A stretch of DNA of 37,396 nucleotides from an uncultured Oscillospiraceae bacterium (GTDB lineage Bacteria; Bacillota; Clostridia; Oscillospirales; Oscillospiraceae): the NCBI GenBank assembly GCA_944387285.1, contig CALXEH010000020.1:1-37396 (forward strand), in the 5' to 3' direction. Positions 23,378 to 31,660 of this stretch are shown piece after piece. The translations under genes and the position numbers were made by a program. Positions within the stretch are counted from its first letter, which is position 1, and each line of letters starts with the position of its first letter. The notes beneath the pieces are model-generated. The model saw nothing but the letters and a program-made list of their open reading frames with translations. It was not told where the DNA came from and did no database searches.

Positions 23378-25627
23378 TCACGCGAGCTCTATGGCGCTCT
23401 GGAGCATCTTGGCCATCTGCGCCCTGGTCAGGCTGGAGCCGGGCATCAGGCCCGTGTCGGAGCCCTGGACGATGCCGAGCGAGATCAGCGTCGCCGCCGG
23501 CGTCCGGGCCCAGTCCGCCACCGAGGCGGAGTCCGCGAAGCCCTCGAGCAGCGAGACGTCCCCGTCCCGGACGCTCAGGCCCAGCAGGCCCAGCGCACGG
23601 TACAGGAAGGTGAAGCCCTCCTGCCGCGTCAGCGTGTCGGTGGGCGCGAACTGGCCCTCGCCCTTGCCCTGGGTCACGCCGTTCTTATACGCCCAGGCCA
23701 CGGCGCTGGCGTAGTAGGCGCTGTCGGGCACGTCGGCAAAGCCCGAACCCTCCGACACCGCCGGCGAGCCCGCCGCGCGGTAGAGCATCAGCACAAAGTC
23801 GCAGCGCTTCATCGACAGCTCCGGCCCAAATTCCGTGTCCGACACGCCCGTGACGATGCCGGCCTTGAACAGCGCCTTCACATAGCTCTCGGCCCAGTGC
23901 CCCGCCATGTCCGCGAAGTCGGATTCCAGCTTTATCGTGATGTCATAGCTCAAGCCCGCAGCGGCGACGGTCAGCTTGCCCTCCGCGCCAGGCGAGCCCG
24001 TGGCGGTGAAGAGCCCATCCTTCGTCACGGTGCCGATGCTGCCCGAGACGGCGTATGTCACCGCGGAGTCGTCCATGTACACCTCGCGCAGGAGGTACCT
24101 GGCCGCGACGTCCACGCTGAAGCTCTCGCCCTTCTCGAGCACGAGGCTGCTGAGTACAGCGCCGGTGCCGGCGTCCGTTACGCTCAGGCTGTCCGCCTTG
24201 GTTATCACATGCAGCGTGCCCGAGCCGTAGGCCGAGCCCGAACTGAGCCTTATGGTGTCCGTGCCCGCAGAGGCAGGGGCGGTGTAGACCCCGCCGCTTA
24301 TGCTCCCGCGCGAGGCCGAGGCCGTGACCGAGGGCGTCTCGACCGTGCGCAGGGCGTTGTCCGTCGCCGCAAAGCCGAGCTCCACCGAGCTGCCCGCGAG
24401 GACATAGGCGCCGTTCTGGCTGAGGAACAGGTTCCGCGCGCCGCCCGTGGGCGCGTTCTTCGAGATGAACAGGATATACGAGCAGCAGCTGCGCAGGGAG
24501 CCGTCGGAGGGGCTGTTCACCACAGTGAAGCCCTCCGTGCCGGGCATACGCAGGGCGAGTGCGGAAGAGCCGCCGCCGTCCAGGTTCATGACCGTCGTGC
24601 AGCCCATGGAGAGCAGGTCGTCGGCCAGCTGCCTGAGCGTAGAGCCGCGCGAGGAGGTGCTGCGCCCGTCGTTCACGAGGTAGATGACCGTGCCGTCCGG
24701 CTTGATGCCTATCGCAGTGCGCGGGTTCACGCCCGTTATCGTGCTGTTCCACCTCTCCTCCTCGAAGATGGCCCCGTCCTTTACCAGGATGTTGCCGCTG
24801 CCCGTGACCCAATCCTGGGCCGCAAGCTGCGCGTCCGAGCACTCGGTGCTGAGCGTCACGCGGTCGCCGACCTCAAACTTCGAGAACGCGGCCTCCTCGC
24901 CCGCGGCGTCCGAGGCCGTGAGGATGAGATAGCCCTCGCCTATGCCAACGCTCTTCTCGCCCTCGACCAGCTCCGTGACCTCGAGCTGCATCTGCCCGTC
25001 GAGCGTCAGCTCGCCCGAGAGCACCTTCAGGCGCACATACCAGCCCGAACTCGAGGTCCGGGTCGAGACCGTGGAAAAATACTCGCTGTACAGCCAGACC
25101 CCGCTGTCCGTGCGGGTCTTGTTCAGGTGCGTGGTCGTGACCGCCCCGCCGCCGTCCTCGTTCTCAAGCGTTATGTAAACCTCCGGCTTGACACTGGCAT
25201 AGGCCCTGCCGTCCGTGAAGCCGACTGCGGCGCAGCCCTCGGGCGAGGATTTGTAGATGCCGTCCTCGACGACCATGCCGCAGGGGATGAGCGTCTGCGA
25301 GTAGCCGAAGTCCGCGTTGACAGCGCCGACCACGTTGTAGCCCAGGCTTTCGGCGTAGTTTATCATCGTCTTTATATTCATGCCGCCGTAGATGGTGTCG
25401 CAGGCGAGGACGATGGGGTACACGGAGCTGCCGGGCGAGTTTTCGATGATAAAGCTCTCGTTCCGGCTGCCGGAGCTGCTGTAGCAGAAGGCGTTTTCGT
25501 AGGTGAAGCCTCCGGCAAGGTCCGTGCGGTTCACGTATACGGCCTCGCCCGTGCCGCTGCCATAGGCGAGGGCGCAGGTACTCAGCAGCATGCAGGCGAG
25601 GATAAGGCAGAGCAGACGTTTCTTCAT
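23378..25627 (-). CDS. Secreted phosphodiester glycosidase (NAGPA/DUF2233)-like protein with SLH anchors
   Basis: This 749-residue surface protein starts with a signal peptide (about 1-21, KKRLLCLILACMLLSTCALA). The catalytic-type region resembles the NAGPA family, whose animal member removes GlcNAc from a phosphodiester. Visible motifs are NPRTAIGIKPDGTVIYLVND (about 298-318) and TTVMNLDGGGSSALALRMPG (about 343-362). A beta-rich Ig-like stretch (about 395-560) links to three SLH repeats (FADMAGHWAES from about 571, then FADVPDSAYYASAVAWAY and FADSASVADWARTP), which bind secondary wall polymer. AAAGGA precedes the ATG. It follows the four-helix gene by 13 bp and is last in the set. The actual substrate is unknown; wall glycopolymers or exopolysaccharide are candidates (inference). 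Confidence 0.9.
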   Translation of the reverse strand: MKKRLLCLILACMLLSTCALAYGSGTGEAVYVNRTDLAGGFTYENAFCYSSSGSRNESFIIENSPGSSVYPIVLACDTIYGGMNIKTMINYAESLGYNVVGAVNADFGYSQTLIPCGMVVEDGIYKSSPEGCAAVGFTDGRAYASVKPEVYITLENEDGGGAVTTTHLNKTRTDSGVWLYSEYFSTVSTRTSSSGWYVRLKVLSGELTLDGQMQLEVTELVEGEKSVGIGEGYLILTASDAAGEEAAFSKFEVGDRVTLSTECSDAQLAAQDWVTGSGNILVKDGAIFEEERWNSTITGVNPRTAIGIKPDGTVIYLVNDGRSTSSRGSTLRQLADDLLSMGCTTVMNLDGGGSSALALRMPGTEGFTVVNSPSDGSLRSCCSYILFISKNAPTGGARNLFLSQNGAYVLAGSSVELGFAATDNALRTVETPSVTASASRGSISGGVYTAPASAGTDTIRLSSGSAYGSGTLHVITKADSLSVTDAGTGAVLSSLVLEKGESFSVDVAARYLLREVYMDDSAVTYAVSGSIGTVTKDGLFTATGSPGAEGKLTVAAAGLSYDITIKLESDFADMAGHWAESYVKALFKAGIVTGVSDTEFGPELSMKRCDFVLMLYRAAGSPAVSEGSGFADVPDSAYYASAVAWAYKNGVTQGKGEGQFAPTDTLTRQEGFTFLYRALGLLGLSVRDGDVSLLEGFADSASVADWARTPAATLISLGIVQGSDTGLMPGSSLTRAQMAKMLQSAIELA

Positions 25628-25640
25628 GGTCGATCCTTTC

Positions 25641-25967
25641 TCAGACGTGGCCGAAAATGAGCAGGCCGGTGCAATAGCTCAGCGCGTTTGCGCCGAGCGT
25701 GAGTAAAAACAGCCGCTTGGAGCCGCCGCAGGCGCAGGCGTAGACGCCGTATTCCACGAGTACGACCAGCAGCTCCAGCGGGTAGACGAGCAGCCGGAGC
25801 TGCCCGCGCGGCATGTACTGGAGCGCGAGGTTCAAACCCAGGTTGGTGGCCAGGTTAAGCGCGGCGCAGAGCGCCAGAAACAGCGCGTCCCGCCGGTAGA
25901 GCAGGGCGAAAAACAGGCACTCTGCGGCCATGGTAAGGCCCGCCGCGGCCAGCGCGGGCAGCATCAC
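25641..25967 (-). CDS. Uncharacterised four-helix membrane protein
   Basis: I do not recognise this 108-residue protein. Four predicted helices lie at about 4-23, 28-50, 58-79 and 85-106, leaving almost no soluble part. Short loops carry RRD (25-27), RGQLR (54-58) and GGSKR (81-85). A GTG at 25967 overlaps the stop of the preceding mini-protein by 4 bp; an ATG at 25964 is the next codon and is an equal candidate. The SLH protein gene starts 13 bp downstream. The close packing indicates co-translation with both neighbours. Confidence 0.82.
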   Translation of the reverse strand: MMLPALAAAGLTMAAECLFFALLYRRDALFLALCAALNLATNLGLNLALQYMPRGQLRLLVYPLELLVVLVEYGVYACACGGSKRLFLLTLGANALSYCTGLLIFGHV

Positions 25968-26161
25968 TTGTCTTTGCGGCCGGAACGGAGCGCCTTCACC
26001 ACCACGGCGATTATGATGACCGCCACGGCGATGATCAGCACCGGCACGCCGATGGCGACAAGCGGTATCGTCCAGCCATAGGCCACGTCCGCATGCGCGA
26101 AGGGCATCAGGCAGAGGGTGAATATGGCGGCGAACAGCAGGGTGCGCAGCAGCTTCCTCAC
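25964..26161 (-). CDS. Mini-protein B: signal peptide plus single membrane span
   Basis: This 65-residue protein has a signal peptide with a good cleavage site AHA|D (after residue 24). A very short outside segment (DVAYGWTIP) is followed by one hydrophobic span (about 31-56) and a basic tail (KALRSGRKDK). The predicted topology is N-out, C-in after cleavage. Layout and size mirror the adjacent mini-protein at 26158-26361, suggesting an ancient duplication, although sequence identity is low. The start is GTG within a GTGA overlap with that gene. No known family recognised. Confidence 0.8.
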   Translation of the reverse strand: MRKLLRTLLFAAIFTLCLMPFAHADVAYGWTIPLVAIGVPVLIIAVAVIIIAVVVKALRSGRKDK

Positions 26162-26361
26162 TTCGCCCGCCCTCTCTTTCTCTTTATGAACACGGCGATA
26201 AGCACTACCGCCACCACCGCCACCAGCACCAGGGCGGCGATGAGCGGCGCGTTATTGCCCGTGGGCTCCGGCTCCGGGTCGATGGCGATGTCCGCGAAGG
26301 CGGGCACGGCCAGGGCCAGCGCGGTGAAGGCTGCAAGGAGAACAGTTTTGAGCTTTTTCAT
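26158..26361 (-). CDS. Mini-protein A: signal peptide plus single membrane span
   Basis: This 67-residue protein starts MKKLKTVLLAAFTALALAVP and has a cleavage site AFA|D (after residue 23). Next come a short acidic, Pro-rich outside segment (IAIDPEPEPTGNN), one span (about 39-59) and the tail KRKRGRAK. GGAGGTG lies 5 nt before the ATG, and the ATG overlaps the stop of the MFS-like gene by 4 bp. A longer frame running upstream to 27138 is a shadow of that gene, so the short start is correct. No known family recognised. Confidence 0.82.
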   Translation of the reverse strand: MKKLKTVLLAAFTALALAVPAFADIAIDPEPEPTGNNAPLIAALVLVAVVAVVLIAVFIKRKRGRAK

Positions 26362-27347
26362 ACCGGCACCTCCGTTAGTCTTTTCTCGGCGTATATTATG
26401 GCCGCGATCCCCGCGGCAAAGCAGACTATTACCAGCGCGGCGCGCCAGGGGCCCGTGAGGCTTATCATCGTGCCCGCTATCGTCCCGGGCCAGAGCGCCG
26501 AGGCGGCCAGCCCGAAGGCAAAGCCGGGGCTGTCCGGCAGGGCGCGGTACATGAGCCAGAGCGTGACGGGCATGGTGAGGTTCAGGAGCAGCTGGCCGGC
26601 CAGCGAGGGCGCGGCCCAGGCAAAGCAGAAGGCCGTCAGCAGCGCGGCGGCGGGCAGGGACAGGAGCGCGGTGCGCGAAGCGCCCAGCCTGCGGCAGACG
26701 AAGCCGCCCAGGCTCTTGCCCGCGAAGACAAAGCCGGCCGTCAGCATGGTCAGGGCCGAGCCCGTCTTCCAGGGGAAATCCACGGCGCAGCCGCCCACGG
26801 CCCGTATCGCCACGGCCAGGGTGAGGAGCAGCACCGCGCCCCAGGGCGCGTCCGGGCCCCTTTCCGGCGCGTGCAGCTCGCCCTCTCTGCCCTTGAAGGC
26901 GAGCAGCAGCGCGCAGGTGCACAGCGCGGCCGCGCACAGCCAGAGCCTCAGCCCGGGCCAGAGCGTGCCCAGGGCGAGACCTACCGCGCCGGGCGCCACA
27001 AACACGCCCAGCGGCCCGGCGTCCTTCGCCGGCTTGAGCGTCACCGTGCCGCCGGCGACGTGGAACAGGCTGTTCCCCAGCCCTATCGTCAGGGCCGTAA
27101 CAGCGCCGGGCAGGGGCACAAGCGCGCCCAGCACGCACACGCCGAGCCCCAGCGCCGCCAGCGGCTCATGCCGCCTCAGCCTGTCCGTCGCAAGGCCCAC
27201 AAGGCACTGGGTCGTGAAGGCCGCGGTATTATATATGACGACCGCAAGCGAAAAATCCGCCGCCGTCGCGCGTACCATGCCGAAAAGCGCCGCCGCGCAG
27301 ACCGCGTCGGTCAGAAAATGTGCGAGCGAGTTCAAAATCAGCAGCAC
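26358..27347 (-). CDS. MFS-like multi-span membrane protein
   Basis: This protein of about 329 residues has ten or more predicted helices and resembles short members of the major facilitator superfamily. The IGLGNSLFHVAGG stretch (about 90-103) recalls the GxGxxxFHP region of fosmidomycin-resistance-type exporters; a GLATDRLRRHEPLAALG loop fits the MFS loop between helices 2 and 3 (LATDRLRR). It is shorter than a full 12-helix transporter (about 390-400). The frame opens with a GTG at 27356, but GGAGG is directly adjacent to it; a GTG at 27347 is 8 nt from GGAGG and is preferred. It is first in the five-gene envelope set. The cargo is unknown. Confidence 0.8.
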   Translation of the reverse strand: MLLILNSLAHFLTDAVCAAALFGMVRATAADFSLAVVIYNTAAFTTQCLVGLATDRLRRHEPLAALGLGVCVLGALVPLPGAVTALTIGLGNSLFHVAGGTVTLKPAKDAGPLGVFVAPGAVGLALGTLWPGLRLWLCAAALCTCALLLAFKGREGELHAPERGPDAPWGAVLLLTLAVAIRAVGGCAVDFPWKTGSALTMLTAGFVFAGKSLGGFVCRRLGASRTALLSLPAAALLTAFCFAWAAPSLAGQLLLNLTMPVTLWLMYRALPDSPGFAFGLAASALWPGTIAGTMISLTGPWRAALVIVCFAAGIAAIIYAEKRLTEVPV

Positions 27348-27420
27348 TGCCCACACCTCCCCTGTTTCTGACGCCTCCGGCCCGCTCTTTGTTCCTTTAG
27401 TCTAACATGCCTCTCAATTT

Positions 27421-27499
27421 TTGTCGATAGCCATGTTTTAGCAGGCGCGCCCTCAAATCCGCCGCTAAAAACCCAAAACTCAACAGCGCCGTGCGACAT
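27421..27499 (+). promoter_or_regulatory. Spo0A-box-like sites before spoIIE
   Basis: TTGTCGAT (27421-27428) matches the 0A box TTGTCGAA at seven of eight positions. On the opposite strand ATGTCGCA (27499-27492) matches at six. The second would centre near -38 relative to the predicted start, where Spo0A binds at B. subtilis spoIIE. Confidence 0.5.
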
Positions 27500-27513
27500 G
27501 GTTTTCATAACGA

Positions 27514-27526
27514 GATAATCTATACT
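27514..27526 (+). promoter_or_regulatory. Candidate -10 region of spoIIE
   Basis: GATAAT (27514-27519) and TATACT (27521-27526) are both good -10 hexamers. No consensus -35 lies at 17 bp from either, consistent with an activator-dependent promoter. Confidence 0.45.
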
Positions 27527-27556
27527 TATGTCAACTTCATCGCAGGAGGCGAGAAC

Positions 27557-29878
27557 ATGGCGGACAGGGACAGGAGCGGAGGGTCGGAGCTTCCGGCCAG
27601 GCGCGGCATACTATCTGGCAAGGCCGGGGCGCTGGGCGCCGCGGGCGTTTATTTTCTCACGGGCTTTTTGATGTCGGCGGCGAGGTTCGCCGGCACGGCG
27701 GCGCCCTTCGGCGCGGCGGCGGTGGCCCAGGCGGGCGCAGGGCTCAACGGCGTGGCGTCCCTGGCCGGGGCCTGTCTGGGCTATCTCGCCGTCGGCGGCA
27801 TGGCCTGGGGCATACGTTATGCCGCCGCCTGTGTGCTCATATTCACGGCCGGTTTCATCTTCATCGACAACAAGGTGCGCGCGCGGCTCTGGTTCATGCC
27901 GGTGCTGACCGCCGCGGTGATGGCCGCGACCGGCCTGCTCGGCGGCCTGGCCGCGGGCGACGAGCCGCTTGAGCTCATCCTGCCCGCCGTGGTCGAGGCG
28001 GTGCTCTCCGCCGGGGCGGTCTGCTTCTTCCGAGAGGCGCTCTCGCTCGGCGACAGGAGCACCGAGGCCTCCGAAAAGCGGCACGACGCGGCTGTCATCA
28101 TCTTCGCCGCCTGCGCGCTCATGGCGCTCTCGCGGCTGGTTATCATGGACGTCATCTCCATCGGCCGGGCGCTGGCCCTGGTGCTCGTCATGACCTCGGC
28201 GCTCAAGGGCGGCTCGCTCGCGGGCGCGGCCGCCGGCACCGCCTTCGGCCTGGCCATGGACGCCGCTGCCGGCGGCGTGCCGGTGTTCACGATGGCCTAC
28301 GCCTTCGCCGGCCTGGTGTCCGGCATGTTCTCGCGCTTCGGGCGGCTGAGTTTTGTCCTGAGCTTCATCCTGGCCAACGGCCTTGCCGTCTTCTGCGTCT
28401 GGGGCTTCACGCAGAGGCTCGACGCCCTCTTTGAGGTCTTCGCAGCCTCCGTGGCCTTCATGCTGCTGCCGCCGGGCCTGCTCGCACGCATCGGCGCGCT
28501 CATACAGCCGCTCTCGGCGGGCATGGGCGAGAGCGGGCTGCGCAAATACGCCTCCCGACGTGTGGAGGGCATCGCCAGGGCCTTCGGCGAGGTCTCGGAG
28601 GTCGCGCGCAGGCAGAGCGAGTTCGTCAACGACAACGACGTGGCGCGGGTCTTCGACCGCGCGGCCGACGCCGCCTGCCTGCGCTGCAAGCGCCGCGACG
28701 AGTGCTGGGTCGGCGGCTACATGGAGACGCTCGACGCCCTCAACCAGGCCACGGCCGCCATGACCGAGCGCGGCCTGCTCGAGGCGGCGGACATACCCGA
28801 GCATTTCCGCGACAAGTGCAAAAACCTGCCCGCCTTTGTGACCGCGGTCAACGCCGAGCTGAGAGCTTCGGCCGGGCGCAGGCAGTTCCGCGCGCGCATG
28901 GAGGAGAGCCGCACGGCCGCCTGGGGCCAATACGAGGACTTTGCCGAGATACTGGCCGGCGTCGCCCGAGAGCTCGGCAGCCTCAACGGCGCCGACCCGC
29001 TCGCCGAGCGCAGGCTCATGCGCTACCTCCGCTCGCAGGACATCGAGGCGGACGCGGCGGTCTTCCGCGACTCCACAGGCCGCCTGCGCGCCGTTATCGA
29101 ATCGGGCAAGCTGGCCTCGCTCACCGGCGACCCCGCCTGGCTCGACAAGCTCTCCGCCGTGCTCGGCGTCCGGCTCTGCAGGCCGAACACCGGCGCTGAA
29201 GGCCGCCTGACCCTGCTCGAGGCCGAGCCCCTGGCCGTCTCCGTCGGCATCGCGGCCATGAAGAAAAAGGGCGAGAACGTCTCCGGCGACCACGGTACTT
29301 ACTTCAAAACCGACGCGGGCGTGCTCTGCGTCATCCTCTCCGACGGCATGGGCACGGGCGAGGGCGCCGCCGCCGAGAGCTCTGAGGCCGTCGAGATACT
29401 CGAGCGCTTCCTGCGCTCCGGCGTAGACCCGGCGACCGCCATGAAGATACTCAACTCCGTCATGCTCCTGCGCAACGGCGACGACTGGGGCTACGCCACC
29501 GTGGACCTCATGTGCGTGGACCTCTTCACGGGCGAGACCTGCTTCTACAAATACGGTGCCGCGCCCTCCTATGTCCGCACGGGCAAGAGCGTGCGCCGCG
29601 TCTCCGGCGAGAGCCTGGCCGCCGGGCTCATGGCCGGCGAGGGCGCAGCCCCGGATGTGGTCAGGATGAGGCTCAAGCCCGGCAGCCTCGCCGTCATCGC
29701 CTCCGACGGCGTCATAAGCGGCGACGACGACGCCTGGCTGCGCGAGCTCATGCGCGAGGACAAGGAGCAGCCCGACATGAAGGGCCTGGCCAGGCAGGTG
29801 CTGCGCCGGGCCGCCGAGGAATACGGCACCGCCGACGACATGACGGTGCTGGCTGTAAAGGTGGAAGCGCGCGTATGA
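27557..29878 (+). CDS. spoIIE: Stage II sporulation protein E, serine phosphatase
   Basis: SpoIIE sits in the polar septum and dephosphorylates SpoIIAA to release sigma-F in the forespore. The N-terminal half (about 28-315) is a block of some ten membrane helices. A central regulatory region contains DAACLRCKRRDECW. The C-terminal PP2C phosphatase domain shows VLCVILSDGMGTGEGAAAES (metal-binding Asp, about 595) and later LAVIASDGVISGDDD and GTADDMTVLAVKV. GGAGG lies 7 nt before the ATG at 27557; the open frame starting at 27491 lacks such a site. Length 773 residues, slightly below the 827 of B. subtilis. Its stop overlaps the next start as ATGA. Confidence 0.96.
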   Translation: MADRDRSGGSELPARRGILSGKAGALGAAGVYFLTGFLMSAARFAGTAAPFGAAAVAQAGAGLNGVASLAGACLGYLAVGGMAWGIRYAAACVLIFTAGFIFIDNKVRARLWFMPVLTAAVMAATGLLGGLAAGDEPLELILPAVVEAVLSAGAVCFFREALSLGDRSTEASEKRHDAAVIIFAACALMALSRLVIMDVISIGRALALVLVMTSALKGGSLAGAAAGTAFGLAMDAAAGGVPVFTMAYAFAGLVSGMFSRFGRLSFVLSFILANGLAVFCVWGFTQRLDALFEVFAASVAFMLLPPGLLARIGALIQPLSAGMGESGLRKYASRRVEGIARAFGEVSEVARRQSEFVNDNDVARVFDRAADAACLRCKRRDECWVGGYMETLDALNQATAAMTERGLLEAADIPEHFRDKCKNLPAFVTAVNAELRASAGRRQFRARMEESRTAAWGQYEDFAEILAGVARELGSLNGADPLAERRLMRYLRSQDIEADAAVFRDSTGRLRAVIESGKLASLTGDPAWLDKLSAVLGVRLCRPNTGAEGRLTLLEAEPLAVSVGIAAMKKKGENVSGDHGTYFKTDAGVLCVILSDGMGTGEGAAAESSEAVEILERFLRSGVDPATAMKILNSVMLLRNGDDWGYATVDLMCVDLFTGETCFYKYGAAPSYVRTGKSVRRVSGESLAAGLMAGEGAAPDVVRMRLKPGSLAVIASDGVISGDDDAWLRELMREDKEQPDMKGLARQVLRRAAEEYGTADDMTVLAVKVEARV

Positions 29879-30159
29879 AAAGGCAAGGTACGGTAAAGGG
29901 CGTGGCGCGCAGGGTGGTAATCGTGCGCCCGCCGGATCAGAGGGTCTTTGAAGAGGCCATTTTCATAGTCCGCGAGGACTACGCCAGCTCCGGCGGCGTC
30001 AGCCGCGAGGATGTGCTGAAGGAGGCCCGGCGCGCCGCAGGCGAGTATCTGCGCGAGAGCGCCTCGCCAGCCGCGCCCTCGGAGGCTTGGAAGCGCTGGC
30101 TCTTCCTCGGCACAGCCGCCGCCGCGGCCGTGCTCGCGCTCGTCATCATCCTGCTCTGA
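29875..30159 (+). CDS. Small tail-anchored protein coupled to spoIIE
   Basis: This protein has 94 residues. The basic N-terminus (MKRQGTVKGVARRVVIVRPP) leads into FEEAIFIVREDYASSGGVS and a charged helix (REDVLKEARRAAGEYLRES). A single C-terminal span (about 72-94) ends the protein without a tail, so it is probably anchored with its bulk in the cytoplasm. The ATG overlaps the spoIIE stop and AAAGGTGG lies upstream, so it is translationally coupled. I recall similar small proteins in related gut Clostridia under uninformative or misleading names, but know no function. A role with SpoIIE is inferred only from position. Confidence 0.8.
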   Translation: MKRQGTVKGVARRVVIVRPPDQRVFEEAIFIVREDYASSGGVSREDVLKEARRAAGEYLRESASPAAPSEAWKRWLFLGTAAAAAVLALVIILL

Positions 30160-30181
30160 AGATTTTTCTCCTCCTTTGACA

Positions 30182-30220
30182 GAGGGCGCGGGCCCATAGC
30201 TGCCCGCGCCCTCGCTTTCT
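30182..30220 (+). terminator. Terminator after the spoIIE operon
   Basis: GAGGGCGCGGGC (30182-30193) pairs perfectly with GCCCGCGCCCTC (30202-30213). The tail GCTTTCT is only partly U-rich, but the stem is very stable and lies 22 bp after the last stop codon. Confidence 0.7.
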
Positions 30221-30228
30221 GCGCGTAT

Positions 30229-30261
30229 AAAAATTCCCCGGCACGCAGGTGCCGGGGAATT
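30229..30261 (-). terminator. Terminator of the ribosomal protein operon
   Basis: AATTCCCCGGCAC (30232-30244) and GTGCCGGGGAATT (30249-30261) form a perfect 13-bp stem with a GCAG loop. On the minus strand it runs into TTTTTATA. It lies 14 bp after the rplQ stop. Confidence 0.92.
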
Positions 30262-30274
30262 GAGCTTTATTAGC

Positions 30275-30616
30275 TTATACGAGCTCGATGACCGCCATCT
30301 CGGCAGCGTCGCCGCGCCTCGGAGCGGTGCGGGTGATGCGGGTGTAGCCGCCGTTACGGTCGGCATACTTCGCCGCGGTCTCGTTGAAGACCTTGTGCGC
30401 CACATCCTCACGGGTGATGAAGCTCAGGGCCTGGCGGTAGGCCGCCATGTCCTTCTGCTTGCCGAGGCTTATCATCTTCTCGGCCAGCGGCTGGATCTCC
30501 TTGGCGCGGGTGAAGGTCGTCTCCATCCGGCCCTTGTCCAGGAGATCAGTCACCTGCTGGCGCAGCATCGCCATGCGCGCCGCAGTCGGCTTGCCGAGTT
30601 TCCTTGTACCGGGCAT
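30275..30616 (-). CDS. rplQ: 50S ribosomal protein L17
   Basis: L17 lies at the exit-tunnel side of the large subunit. The 113-residue sequence shows [39 protein letters not shown] and the C-terminal [20 protein letters not shown], all standard. It is last in the operon after rpoA, as in nearly all bacteria, and is followed by a strong terminator. Confidence 0.98.
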   Translation of the reverse strand: MPGTRKLGKPTAARMAMLRQQVTDLLDKGRMETTFTRAKEIQPLAEKMISLGKQKDMAAYRQALSFITREDVAHKVFNETAAKYADRNGGYTRITRTAPRRGDAAEMAVIELV

Positions 30617-30629
30617 TGTGGTTTCCTCC

Positions 30630-31580
30630 TTACTGGTTGTCGTCGCTGGCCAGGCTCAGTCCCATCATTGCGAGCTTGTGCTCGACCTCTTCAAGGGACT
30701 TCCGGCCCAGATTGCGAACCTTTATCATCTCGTCCTGGGTCTTGCTGATAAGATCCTCGACAGTATTGATGTTGGCGCGCTTGAGGCAGTTGAAGCTCCT
30801 GACCGAAAGGTCAAGCTCCTCTATCGTCATCTCAAGCACCTTGTCCCGCTGCGTCTCTACCTTCTCCACCACCGTCGAACGGCTGCCTATGCTGTCCGAC
30901 AGGTCGGTGAACAGCGTGAAGTGGTCTACCAGTATCTTCGCGCCGAGCGATACCGCGTCGCGCGGGCTGATGGTCCTGTCCGTCCAGACCTCCAGCGTCA
31001 GCTTGTCAAAGTCCGTCTGGTTGCCGACGCGCGTGTTCTCCACCGCGTAGTTCACCTTCAGGACCGGCGTGTAGATCGAATCCACAGGTATCGTGCCGAT
31101 TATCTGCTGCGGGTTCTTGTTCTTGTCCGCCGGAACATAGCCCCTGCCGTGGTCGAGGGTCAGCTCCATCGACAGCGATGCGTCCGGGCCCAGAGTCGCT
31201 ATGTGCAGCTCCGGATTCAGGATCTCGACCTCGCCGTCCGCCTTGATGTCGCCCGCCGTGATCTCGCCCTCGCCCGATGCCTCTATATACACCGTCTTGG
31301 GCTCGTCGCTGTGCAGCCGCGCTATGATGCGCTTGATGTTCAGGACGATCTCGGTCACGTCTTCCTTCACGCCGGGGATCGTGGAAAACTCATGCTGGAT
31401 GCCGGATATCCGTATCGAGGTCACCGCCGTCCCGGGCAGGGACGACAGCAGCACCCGACGTAGAGAGTTGCCCAAAGTCGTGCCGTAGCCGCGCTCCAAC
31501 GGTTCGATCACATACTTGCCATAAGAATCGTCCGACGGAGTTTCGATGCACTCGATGCGCGGCTTTTCTATTTCAATCAT
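30630..31580 (-). CDS. rpoA: RNA polymerase alpha subunit
   Basis: RpoA dimerises to nucleate RNA polymerase, and its C-terminal domain contacts UP elements and activators. The N-terminal domain has [20 protein letters not shown] and [15 protein letters not shown]. The C-terminal domain has [20 protein letters not shown] and [20 protein letters not shown]. The 316-residue length is normal. GGAGG lies 12 nt before the ATG. About 80 bp separate it from rpsD, the largest gap in this part of the operon, with no terminator-like hairpin. Confidence 0.98.
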   Translation of the reverse strand: MIEIEKPRIECIETPSDDSYGKYVIEPLERGYGTTLGNSLRRVLLSSLPGTAVTSIRISGIQHEFSTIPGVKEDVTEIVLNIKRIIARLHSDEPKTVYIEASGEGEITAGDIKADGEVEILNPELHIATLGPDASLSMELTLDHGRGYVPADKNKNPQQIIGTIPVDSIYTPVLKVNYAVENTRVGNQTDFDKLTLEVWTDRTISPRDAVSLGAKILVDHFTLFTDLSDSIGSRSTVVEKVETQRDKVLEMTIEELDLSVRSFNCLKRANINTVEDLISKTQDEMIKVRNLGRKSLEEVEHKLAMMGLSLASDDNQ

Positions 31581-31660
31581 TTGCGAACTAACCCTCCTTT
31601 ATTAATTGCGCCATTGGGGGGCGCGCGCGTGGTTCAGCTTTCCAATCGAGGGTTTATTTA

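Noticed and set aside
21785..25660. Plus-strand open frame of 1291 codons opposite the PucR-type and SLH genes
   Set aside because: It has the same low-complexity Arg/His/Ala composition, runs across two well-supported genes and their terminator, and has no domain.
26158..27138. 326-codon minus-strand frame
   Set aside because: Only its last 67 codons are a real gene (mini-protein A, from 26361); the rest is the MFS-like gene in another frame.
29512..30159. 215-codon plus-strand frame
   Set aside because: Only the part from 29875 is real; upstream it is spoIIE in another frame.
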